Shown here one piece after another: positions 1 to 6,682 of a stretch of DNA of 33,802 nucleotides; position 1 is the stretch's first letter, and each line of letters starts with the position of its first letter. Source of the DNA: a bacterium (GTDB lineage Bacteria; Planctomycetota; Planctomycetia; Kolteriales; Kolteriaceae); contig JAIELF010000073.1 in NCBI GenBank assembly GCA_019753235.1, positions 1 through 33,802 on the forward strand. The letters run 5' to 3'. A model generated the notes under the pieces. The model made no database searches, was not told the DNA's origin, and was given only the letters and a program-made list of their open reading frames with translations. The position numbers were made by a program, and so were the translations under genes.

Positions 1-164
1 CCTGCCTCATACGTCATCAGAGCCGTCCGCTGGCCTAGGACTTGGGCATAACTGAGCAGCTCCGTACCCAGGCTGGTAAGCTCGTCCAATGTCAACCCTA
101 CCAAGGGCTTTCCGAGATGCTTGTCCAACTCATCCTCATCAAATATTGTCAAGTCTGTCGTCAT
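1..164 (-). CDS. Partial hypothetical protein, N-terminus only
   Basis: Only the first 54 codons are inside the window; the gene continues past the left edge. It starts MTTDLTIFDEDELDKHLGKP and continues with an acidic, leucine-rich helical stretch, with no domain I recognise. The ATG at 164 is preceded by AAAGGA at a suitable distance, which decides the start. It overlaps the end of the primase gene by 26 bp in another frame, so the two are probably co-transcribed and translationally linked. The reading frame is open to the edge. It belongs to the AT-richer accessory island. Function unknown. Confidence 0.7.
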   Translation of the reverse strand, partial: MTTDLTIFDEDELDKHLGKPLVGLTLDELTSLGTELLSYAQVLGQRTALMTYEA

Positions 165-1968
165 CGTTCATTCCTTTCGTGTTAATAGGAACCAGTTTCT
201 CTTTCATTCTCTTTGTTAATCCATATGTTCTCGCCCTTCTTCCAACTGAAGGAGGAGAGTATTCTCGGACAACCTCAATAAATCCCTCCCTCACCAATGC
301 TTTTAAGAACCTCCTTTGCTTGCCATGATTTCCGATTTTTACGCCTGTTCCTTCCAGTAACTTGGGCAAAAGATTCCTGGATGATATCTGTCGACTGTCT
401 TTGCCGAGCCATCCCAACAAGCGAGCAATACTGTACTCGGCGGAGAGGGTGTCCGATTTTAGGATGGGACATATTTTTTCTTGGATGACTTTCTTTTCTT
501 CTTCGCCGAAAATTGGCTCACAAAGAATAGACGTAGATAGATTATTCCTTTTATTATTAATGACATGCCAAGTTGACGAATCATCCAGACGAAACCCAAT
601 ACGCTTGCAGTGCTCGGCTACTCCCCTCATCTTTGCAGATGACAAGCCAGGGTCAGGTTGGTTGGTGTTATCCCTGCATTCCCGAAGTTTTTGTAAAAAA
701 TGTGACCGTAATCTTGCTGAATCATTTAAGGTATTCGAAGAACATCCACTCTCCCTCAATGAATTTGACAATTCAGACAATATATTAATAATAGAATTAT
801 CCGAATGTCCCGAGTGAATTAATAGCCTGGTTGACATCACGAGCATGTTATTAAGTAGACCTGGTGAATAGGGCATACTGCCCGACCAAAAACCCACCAG
901 ATTCTGGAGAAATTTTCCCTTTTGTGAGGAAAATGACAGTGATTGAGTAGGTTTAGCCTCATTGCCTAGCACGTTAATAACTGACTGGACCGTTCGTGGT
1001 TTTGCGGAAGTAATAGCATGATTAATAACATCCGTAGGTGAAAGACGTGATTGAGTCGATGATGTCACCCAATCAATGAACCTACGAACATCAGGCACCT
1101 GCTCACCTGAACGCAATGTCCTGCTGGGGAGAATTCCATCACAGAACATCACTCTCCCACGAGCCAAGGGGAGACGAATTCCACGCTTAGAATCTGGAAA
1201 CAGCTCGATGACGAGCTTATCCCCAGCGAAGATTGAAGTATCGGCCCCCAAATGGAAATGAAGTGAGCGAGTCAGCTCGCTACGCAGGTGATTCAGCCTC
1301 TCCCGCTTCGGGAGAGTCCCGATGATGTGGACTCCACCCTGAGAAATCGAAAAACTTGAACGAAACCGCCCACAAAACAACGGAATCAGGACTTCGAGGC
1401 GATGCTTGTAAACATCTGGGTCACCCGAGTGCAGGTCGACATCCAAGACAAAGAATCGAGTGAACTTCCCACCCAGAACCCCAAATATATCCCTGCCATT
1501 GAGGTGATTCTTGATGGAGCTTCTGCTGATCGGTCCTTGGCGATACTGCCATCCTCCCTCGACCGCTCTCGGAGTCGACCCAAGGACGAGATTGCCATCA
1601 ATGTCCAAGAGGTAGTTGCCGCTCTCATCGACTGCCCAGCTGCCGCCATCCCAGACGTGGTTTCCATGGGCGTCAACGAAGGGGTGACCATCGATCATGA
1701 CTGGCTTGCCTGAGCTAACTGCCAGATGATTGGCTGTTGAGGCGTCCAGTACGAAGAGGTCGTAGTAGTCCATTTCGGCCAGCTGGAGGGGGCTGGTCAT
1801 GGGGCGAGCGGTGTTAATCTGGTACAGGTCGACTGATCGCTCCACAGACGACTTGACCCATGCCTGCTCTTCATTAGACCACTCCTTTTGAGTGGCGGGA
1901 AATCGAAGTGTGCCAACGGATTGCTGCTTGGCGGAGCGAACCAGTCGTCGGCCCAGTAGCTGATTCAT
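139..1968 (-). CDS. Archaeo-eukaryotic-type primase with C-terminal winged helix
   Basis: 609-residue protein with the three motifs of the archaeo-eukaryotic primase (AEP) superfamily: FVLDVDL (D176, D178, metal binding), SISQGGVHIIG (S210 to H214, nucleotide binding) and VIELFPDSKRG followed by IRLPLA (near residue 255). The IELFP...RLPLA form resembles AEPs of mobile elements and of TOTE conflict systems. A helical region follows (about 300-530) and the last 60 residues look like a winged helix. Expected role: primer synthesis or replication initiation for the element that carries it. I chose the ATG at 1968 because GAGGGG lies 10 bp upstream; an ATG at 2022 adds 18 residues. Residues about 90-130 are an unusual run of short D/G/N repeats. 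No helicase or nuclease gene is adjacent inside the window. The primase fold is well supported; the biological role is inferred. Confidence 0.75.
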   Translation of the reverse strand: MNQLLGRRLVRSAKQQSVGTLRFPATQKEWSNEEQAWVKSSVERSVDLYQINTARPMTSPLQLAEMDYYDLFVLDASTANHLAVSSGKPVMIDGHPFVDAHGNHVWDGGSWAVDESGNYLLDIDGNLVLGSTPRAVEGGWQYRQGPISRSSIKNHLNGRDIFGVLGGKFTRFFVLDVDLHSGDPDVYKHRLEVLIPLFCGRFRSSFSISQGGVHIIGTLPKRERLNHLRSELTRSLHFHLGADTSIFAGDKLVIELFPDSKRGIRLPLARGRVMFCDGILPSRTLRSGEQVPDVRRFIDWVTSSTQSRLSPTDVINHAITSAKPRTVQSVINVLGNEAKPTQSLSFSSQKGKFLQNLVGFWSGSMPYSPGLLNNMLVMSTRLLIHSGHSDNSIINILSELSNSLRESGCSSNTLNDSARLRSHFLQKLRECRDNTNQPDPGLSSAKMRGVAEHCKRIGFRLDDSSTWHVINNKRNNLSTSILCEPIFGEEEKKVIQEKICPILKSDTLSAEYSIARLLGWLGKDSRQISSRNLLPKLLEGTGVKIGNHGKQRRFLKALVREGFIEVVREYSPPSVGRRARTYGLTKRMKEKLVPINTKGMNDDDRLDNI

Positions 1969-2123
1969 GGTCGCCAAACCCCTCGGAACTTTGGTAACGG
2001 TCGGTATCGGTGCCTGGTGCATAAGAGCGGACTCTGCCTCGGTTGCCTCGCCTCATACTGGGGCTGTCCCCCAGCAGGAAGGAGGAGGTCACTTTTTTGG
2101 AGAAAACGTGGATGAACGATTAA

Positions 2124-2630
2124 TTAAAACCCATGTCCAACAGTTGAGCGCTTTGGGCACTGGCTCCGTGACCTTTCGAAAACCTCTTGCAGACTCTCCA
2201 TGTTTAAGCCGATGAGCGACCAATGTGGTGGCATCACTTCGCTCCAACCATCTGCCCGAAACATCACAGGGACGCAGGGACAATCGACGTCAGTGACGCC
2301 TCTACTCTTAGTTGCCGCAAATACACGGATTGAACCGTCTTTTGCCTGGCGGCAAGCGACCTCGGTATAGCGGCGAGTTCCGTTGCGTAGATGAAGCATC
2401 ACGCAAGCGACTTCCCATTCGCCCACTGTCACGAGATTGGTGGCAATCGATTGAATTTGAGAATGAATAAGGGAGTCAATTTTGAATCGAAGCAAATCGT
2501 CATCTCGGTGGTCGTTGAGCCAGTCCTCATAGATGTCCCAAATTGTCATTTCCTCGTCATCTGTCAGTGGAGATACGTCAATGTCATCCATGGCGACGAT
2601 GATGGCGTACTCGATGTAAGTCAGGCACAT
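2124..2630 (-). CDS. Hypothetical acidic protein of the accessory island
   Basis: 168-residue protein, not recognised. The N-terminal third is strongly acidic (MDDIDVSPLTDDEE, then a DHRDDD stretch); the middle is predicted alpha/beta with GEWEVACVMLHLRNGTRRYTE; the C-terminus has several cysteines and basic residues. No membrane segment or signal peptide. The ATG at 2630 has AAAGGA about 11 bp upstream and is preferred; an internal ATG at 2591 has no ribosome-binding site. It lies about 155 bp upstream of the primase start in the same direction, so it may be the first gene of the island operon. Small acidic proteins in such a place can be regulators or anti-defence proteins, but nothing here proves either. 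Confidence 0.6.
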   Translation of the reverse strand: MCLTYIEYAIIVAMDDIDVSPLTDDEEMTIWDIYEDWLNDHRDDDLLRFKIDSLIHSQIQSIATNLVTVGEWEVACVMLHLRNGTRRYTEVACRQAKDGSIRVFAATKSRGVTDVDCPCVPVMFRADGWSEVMPPHWSLIGLNMESLQEVFERSRSQCPKRSTVGHGF

Positions 2631-2719
2631 GGTGCAATAGGTCCTTTCGTTAAGCGCAACAGGGTGCTGTCGGCAAATCGCCGTCGAGAAGTTCCAATAA
2701 GCTCATAATTGATTTGGAG

Positions 2720-2759
2720 AGTCGGCCGAAGTGCCGACTTCCAGAGGCTACAGTGCCTC
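2720..2759. promoter_or_regulatory. Two adjacent hairpins upstream of the island genes
   Basis: The first hairpin pairs AGTCGGC (2720-2726) with GCCGACT (2733-2739) across a 6-nt loop. The second pairs GAGGC (2744-2748) with GCCTC (2755-2759), also across 6 nt. They lie about 90 bp upstream of the hypothetical gene start at 2630. No T-run follows, so an intrinsic terminator is unlikely. They could be a protein-binding site or part of a leader RNA. Confidence 0.35.
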
Positions 2760-2846
2760 GGCGTGCATAATAGGGCTAACTAAATGTACGGAAAAAATTC
2801 GAAAGCGCAAAAAGAAAATCGGAAAACGGTTGGAGTTGGGCTCATT

Positions 2847-2872
2847 ATGTATAGATGGCTATACCTATACAT
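2847..2872. promoter_or_regulatory. Operator-like inverted repeat with CTATAC units
   Basis: ATGTATAG (2847-2854) is mirrored exactly by CTATACAT (2865-2872). Inside, CTATAC occurs twice in direct succession (2859-2864 and 2865-2870) and once inverted as GTATAG (2849-2854). The three spaced hexamers in an AT-rich stretch look like a repressor or initiator binding site. Which protein would bind it is unknown. Confidence 0.35.
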
Positions 2873-3168
2873 GTATTAGAGAGGTTGAGACGGCGGCTGC
2901 GCCCATCCTGTCCATTAAGGCCAGAGCAGTCCCGCCTGAGGTTGCACATCTTCCCGTAGCTCTAACAGAATCGAACCCACGCCTTAGCCGAACCTTGGGG
3001 GTGGGGAGCAAGCAGGCTTTATCAAAATGAGGACTCTGAGCTGAGCAATCGCCCATCAGGGCGGCTCAACCTTGACTGGCAGGGCGGAAGGAAGGGCTGG
3101 GTAAGAACAGACGCTCGATTGGGGTCCTTTTCGATGGCAAGCCTGACTTGACCAACCAGCTAACCGAT

Positions 3169-3203
3169 TTGCTACAAAATTTGCTACCGCCGAAAATTGC
3201 TAC
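3169..3203. repeat. Three direct copies of TTGCTAC beside the tRNA
   Basis: TTGCTAC occurs at 3169-3175, 3181-3187 and 3197-3203, the first two preceded by T and spaced 12 bp, the third 16 bp on. They lie 46 bp from the 3' end of the tRNA-Val gene. Short direct repeats of this size next to a tRNA attachment site are typical of arm-type integrase or excisionase sites; that role is inference. Confidence 0.35.
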
Positions 3204-3248
3204 AGAGGGGTGTCGTTGTAAGGTATTGTCATTATTGCACTTAAAATT

Positions 3249-3320
3249 GGGCGGCACAGGATTCGAACCTGTGACTTCCACCGTGTGAGGATGGCACTCT
3301 AACCGCTGAGTTAGCCGCCC
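3249..3320 (-). tRNA. tRNA-Val(CAC)
   Basis: 72-nt cloverleaf on the minus strand. The acceptor stem is GGGCGGC/GCCGCCC, the D stem ACTC/GAGT, the anticodon stem CCATC/GGTGG around the loop CTCACAC, and the T arm ACAGG-TTCGAAT-CCTGT. Loop positions 34-36 read CAC, which decodes GTG (valine). The 3' CCA is not encoded. The 3' end faces the accessory island, as expected when an integrase uses the tRNA 3' half as attachment site. Confidence 0.95.
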
Positions 3321-3565
3321 GTGGGTGAGGCGTTTTGGAGACGCCTACACGTTCCGTTCATGTTACAACCGTGGCCGAGCGACGCAAGTTTCATCAGAAG
3401 CCGTTTGCTGAGCAGGCGCTGATCTCATCCACCGCACGCTGTCAATCCCTTCTTGTAACACGTGGAAACGAGGCGAGGTTCAGCGGAGCAGATGATCATG
3501 CCGAGAAGGTTGCGGGGTATGGAAGCAACGGGACCTGTCGATCATGCAGCAAATGCTTTTCGCAG
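3321..3565. other. tRNA upstream region, no gene
   Basis: This is the 5' side of the leftward tRNA-Val gene. A hairpin, AGGCGT (3328-3333) with ACGCCT (3341-3346), lies just upstream of the tRNA. Further out, on the minus strand, TTGCGT and TAACAT are spaced 16 bp and could be a weak sigma-70 promoter. I see no coding sequence in the remainder. Confidence 0.3.
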
Positions 3566-3733
3566 CTAGGCTCTGTCTGAAAAGTCGCTCGTCGGCCCAA
3601 GGTCGAGCGAATCGTCCCAGATCAAGGAGGCCGAAGCAGGCGATTTCGAAAGTGAATCGTCGATGGAGGCAGACGATGAGATGGGACGATGCAGCCGACC
3701 GACGCCAGATCGGACTTTTCAGACAGAGCCTAG
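3566..3733. mobile_element. MITE-like element with perfect 21-bp inverted repeats
   Basis: The 21 bp at 3566-3586 (beginning CTAGGCTCTGTCTGAAAA) are the exact reverse complement of 3713-3733. Both ends carry CTAG, which could be a 4-bp target duplication of the YTAR type used by some IS5-family elements, or a TA duplication. The interior is about 126 bp and has further pairing segments (ATCGTCCCA near 3610 with TGGGACGAT near 3682), so the whole can fold into a long hairpin. There is no transposase gene. It is best read as a non-autonomous element moved by a transposase encoded elsewhere. Confidence 0.65.
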
Positions 3734-3915
3734 GGCGACGAGCTTTTTACTCAAGGATTCGGAGTCGATAGTTCGAGTTGCTGAGGCGCGAATCGCTGGG
3801 TGTTGAACGGCGGATTCGCTCTTTTTCGGAAACAGAAAACGAGTTCTCGCTCAGGCCATCGAGGCGCGGGGAGATCGCTCCTCGATGTTGGTTGACCCCG
3901 ATTCTCGACTTGATG
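3734..3915. other. Intergenic DNA downstream of tatA with one hairpin
   Basis: CATCGAGG (3857-3864) pairs with CCTCGATG (3880-3887), forming a stem downstream of the leftward tatA gene. No T-run follows it on the minus strand, so terminator function is doubtful. No gene is seen here. Confidence 0.25.
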
Positions 3916-4173
3916 TTAGGTGAACTTCGGGGCATCTCCTTCGAGGCGATCACCCGAGGCGGGGCGCTTGAGATCCGGACGATTAGTGGCGTCGTCGACC
4001 TCTTCTTCGATCCCCTTCAACCCCTTTTTGAACTCGACGATGCTCTTTCCGAGCGAGCGACCGACCGAGGGAAGGTTGCGACCAAAGAATAAGACCCCTA
4101 GGCCGAGAATGATTGCCAATTCGGGGAATCCGATGTTCTGGATGAAGAAACCAAGGACAGGTGCTGCGTGCAT
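3916..4173 (-). CDS. tatA: Sec-independent protein translocase TatA (first copy)
   Basis: 85-residue TatA-family protein: pore-forming subunit of the twin-arginine export system in the inner membrane. A short N-terminus leads to one membrane helix (about residues 14-30, GFPELAIILGLGVLFFG) ending in the conserved FG hinge. An amphipathic helix (LPSVGRSLGKSIVEFKKGLKG) and a polar tail follow. The ATG at 4173 is chosen because GGAG lies about 8 bp upstream and because the membrane helix must be close to the N-terminus; a longer upstream frame would add arginine-rich, non-TatA sequence. The other tat gene in the window (4534-4698) lies upstream in the same direction. The DUF1501 protein at 20919 has a Tat signal and would be a client. 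No tatB or tatC gene is present here. Confidence 0.9.
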   Translation of the reverse strand: MHAAPVLGFFIQNIGFPELAIILGLGVLFFGRNLPSVGRSLGKSIVEFKKGLKGIEEEVDDATNRPDLKRPASGDRLEGDAPKFT

Positions 4174-4533
4174 TTTAGCTCTCCATGCGGGAGATGTATT
4201 CCCACCGCCGCCCGAAATTTGATTGCCGCCCCAGGAGCCGATGTTCCGAAAAAGATAGCCTTTCTCCGCGGAGACGAGATTCGCGGTGCGACGAACAGGT
4301 CTGCTCCGCTGGTCGAATCGCCCCGGGGCTTTTATTCCCGCGTCTTTCTCGAGGCGAATCGGCCCCAGTTTTGTCGCCGAAGGGATCTTCCCACTGCGAA
4401 CGTTCCCCGACCGCGTACCGGGTTTCGTCCTGTCCCTCTCCTCTATTCTACGTCTCAACGGGATCGAACCTAGAGTGGTCGGAGAGCGAAACGCGTGACA
4501 TTCTTTCTCTAAATCGCCGGTTTCTTGTAAGGA
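4174..4533. other. 360-bp gap between the two tatA genes
   Basis: Nothing recognisable. Open frames exist on both strands but translate to arginine-, proline- and serine-rich sequence typical of non-coding GC-rich DNA. It should contain the promoter or leader of the first tatA copy, but I cannot point to clear elements. Confidence 0.4.
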
Positions 4534-4698
4534 CTACTCCTTTTTTGCCGGCGTCTGATCCTCTTCCCCTTTCAGTCCCTTGCGGAACTGAACGACGGCC
4601 GACCCGAGAGATCGGGCCACGCTCGGAATTCGCGTTCCGAAGACAAGCAGCGCCACCGCCAGAATTGCAATGACTTCGTACCCGCCTAGGTTGAACAC
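4534..4698 (-). CDS. tatA: Small TatA/E-family translocase subunit (second copy)
   Basis: 54-residue TatA/E-like protein starting MFNLGGYEVIAILAVALLVF. One membrane helix (about 7-21), an FG hinge at 20-21, then an amphipathic helix (IPSVARSLGSAVVQFRKGLKG) and a very short charged tail ending in KKE. The start is the GTG at 4698: GGGAGGAAG sits at the ideal distance upstream, and any earlier start would put a long arginine-rich segment before the membrane helix. The tail is shorter than in typical TatA, closer to TatE or minimal TatA forms. Same direction as the other copy. Planctomycetes often carry several TatA-like genes, so duplication or division of labour is likely; which copy partners TatC cannot be told. 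Confidence 0.85.
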   Translation of the reverse strand: MFNLGGYEVIAILAVALLVFGTRIPSVARSLGSAVVQFRKGLKGEEDQTPAKKE

Positions 4699-5201
4699 GA
4701 TTCTTCCTCCCAGTCCATTAGACCATGGTTCGTGATGATCGGTCGGCCCGGCTGTTTCCGTGCCCAGCGAACTTTCCCGCGCGATCGACAGACGTCCCTG
4801 TCTTCGCGGAGCAACTTGCCGATAGGGACCCGACGCCTCCTGGCGAGCGATTCTCCTGGGAAGAGCGGAAGACTCTTGGTCATTCCCGATTCCCGGGATT
4901 TGCCCGGCCGACGTCAAGCTTAAGTATACGGGTCAGGTTTTCACGTCGGCAAGGAGATTCGTCGGCTTGGCTTCGAGGTAAGGCTCTTTCCTAGGGAAAA
5001 GAGCGTGCGGAGACTCAGCTTGAGATCGAGCTTGAGAGTGGGTTGAAAACGGTCGGTCCGATCCACACGACGAGGATCTCGTATCGAGAAGTATCGGCCG
5101 TTACAATCGGCTCAGAGAATCGTTCGCGGGACACCCGTCTTACTGAACTCAAAGCGTTATTCTTTCGCTTAGAGTTCATGGAAAACCAGGAGACGTCGAC
5201 C
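4699..5201. other. Divergent spacer between tatA and the monooxygenase
   Basis: About 500 bp between genes reading apart, so promoters for both sides should lie here. One hairpin is clear: GCTCTTT (4983-4989) with AAAGAGC (4998-5004), without a T-run. The stretch 5043-5201 is open in the monooxygenase frame, but the best ribosome-binding site is at the 5202 start, so I treat it as leader. No other gene is seen. Confidence 0.4.
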
Positions 5202-6596
5202 ATGACATCCCCATTACCCAAGTCTTGCATCATCGGAGCTGGTCCATGTGGATTGACCACGGGCAAGGCTCTCAAAGAGCGGGGTCTTCCGTACGACTGT
5301 TTTGATGCGTCCGACAACGTGGGGGGAAATTGGTATTTCGGCAACCCCAACGGGCTCTCGTCGGCGTATCGGATGCTGCATATCGACTCGTCGAAAACGC
5401 GTTCTCAGTTTGCGGACTATCCGATGCCTGCCGAGTATCCGGACTTTCCACACCATTCGCAGATCCTGCAGTACTTCCGCGATTATGCCGACCATTTTGG
5501 TTTGCGTTCAAACATCAGCTTCCGGACGAAGGTCACCCAGTGCGAACGAACGGCTGACGGCCGATGGGACGTCCATCTCCATACCGGCGAGAAGAAATCG
5601 TACGATTCGCTTTTCGTTTGTAACGGTCATCATTGGGATGCTCGTTGGCCCGAGCCTGCTTTTCCTGGCCAATTCAATGGTCGGCTGATGCATTCTCACG
5701 ACTACAAGGACTCGGAGGAGTTTCGCGGCAAGCGGGTCGTGGTGCTGGGGATGGGAAATAGCGCGATGGATATCTCCGTCGAGTGCGCCTATGTTGCCGA
5801 CGAAGTTTACTTGGCCGCCCGTCGAGGGGCTCACATCGTTCCGAAGTATGTCTGGGGCAGGCCGCTGGATCAGTGGGTGGCACCCTCGATGCCCTACTGG
5901 GCGATTCGAATGATTGCAGGCTTCATGGTGTGGGTACAGATCGGGACTTACAAGAAGTATGGCCTGCCGCAACCTGATCACCGCATGTTGGAAGCACATC
6001 AAAGCGTATCGACGGCGATCTATGATCGGCTCGCGCACGGCGATATTGGCATCAAGCCGAACATCTCTCACTTTCAGGGGAACAACGTCTATTTTGTGGA
6101 TGGGACGAGCGTCGAGGCCGACGTGGTGGTGTTCTGCACCGGCTATAAAGTTACGTTTCCGTTCTTTGATTCATCTTTTCTGAGTGCCCCGGACAACGAT
6201 TTGCCTCTTTATCTGCGCATGATCAAGCCTGGCATCAACAACCTGTTTTTCATGGGTCTGTGCCAACCACTGGGGGCTATTTTCCCCATTGCCGAGCGAC
6301 AGGCAATCTTGGCTGCTGAGTATCTCGCGGGGAGATGTGCCCTTCCCAACGAACAAGAGATGACCGACGACATGAATCGCGAACGGGACAAGATGTTGAA
6401 GAGGTACGTGCGGTCGAAACGTCACACCATGCAGGTCGATTTCGATCCGTTCATGCAGAAACTCGCGCGGGTGATGAGCAGGGGGAGAAAAGAGGCAACT
6501 CTTCCTGGGTATGTTTCTCCGGTCCAGGGCCAGGTGGAACACTCGCCAACATCGGCAGGAAAGGGCTCGCTGGCGCAGGTCGGGCATAAGGCTTAA
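5202..6596 (+). CDS. Flavin-containing monooxygenase (FMO family)
   Basis: 464-residue flavoprotein. An N-terminal FAD-binding Rossmann motif (IIGAGPCGLTTGKAL, residues about 10-24), the FMO signature FNGRLMHSHDY (pattern FxGxxxHxxxY), an NADPH-binding motif VLGMGNSAMD and the late motif FCTGYKVTFPF all place it in the FMO/Baeyer-Villiger-like class. Such enzymes use FAD and NADPH with oxygen to oxidise soft nucleophiles (N or S) or ketones; the substrate is not readable. The ATG at 5202 is chosen for the CAGGAG 10 bp upstream and because the FAD motif then sits at the usual distance from the N-terminus; in-frame ATGs at 5178 and 5043 are alternatives. It is cytoplasmic, with no signal peptide. 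It heads the long rightward run but its 86-bp gap to the esterase leaves the operon link open. Confidence 0.85.
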   Translation: MTSPLPKSCIIGAGPCGLTTGKALKERGLPYDCFDASDNVGGNWYFGNPNGLSSAYRMLHIDSSKTRSQFADYPMPAEYPDFPHHSQILQYFRDYADHFGLRSNISFRTKVTQCERTADGRWDVHLHTGEKKSYDSLFVCNGHHWDARWPEPAFPGQFNGRLMHSHDYKDSEEFRGKRVVVLGMGNSAMDISVECAYVADEVYLAARRGAHIVPKYVWGRPLDQWVAPSMPYWAIRMIAGFMVWVQIGTYKKYGLPQPDHRMLEAHQSVSTAIYDRLAHGDIGIKPNISHFQGNNVYFVDGTSVEADVVVFCTGYKVTFPFFDSSFLSAPDNDLPLYLRMIKPGINNLFFMGLCQPLGAIFPIAERQAILAAEYLAGRCALPNEQEMTDDMNRERDKMLKRYVRSKRHTMQVDFDPFMQKLARVMSRGRKEATLPGYVSPVQGQVEHSPTSAGKGSLAQVGHKA

Positions 6597-6682
6597 TTGA
6601 TCTGGCCACATCGCTTGGCTCGACGAGTTTAAACAAAACAAGTTCGCCCCACACGGATCAACACAGGGGAGTTTTTCAGAAG

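Larger units (their letters stand above)
2631..3248. other. Non-coding end of the island, rich in small repeats
   Basis: About 620 bp with no convincing gene on either strand. The short open frames present have no ribosome-binding site and no recognisable protein. It holds two adjacent hairpins (2720-2759), an operator-like inverted repeat (2847-2872) and three TTGCTAC copies (3169-3203), described separately. It separates the first island gene from the tRNA and probably carries its promoter and the attachment-site region. Confidence 0.5.

Noticed and set aside
139..2630. A complete TOTE-type conflict system around the primase
   Set aside because: The primase motifs resemble that group, but no helicase, nuclease or other TOTE component is present inside the window.
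2731..3056. Small open frames between the island and the tRNA
   Set aside because: No ribosome-binding site, no family resemblance, and overlapping frames on both strands.
4174..4458. Longer N-terminus for the first TatA (frame open to 4458)
   Set aside because: The extension is arginine-rich, precedes the membrane helix and has no ribosome-binding site; the ATG at 4173 has one.
4699..4917. Longer N-terminus for the second TatA (frame open to 4917)
   Set aside because: A strong GGGAGGAAG directly before the GTG at 4698 and the need for an N-terminal membrane helix rule it out.
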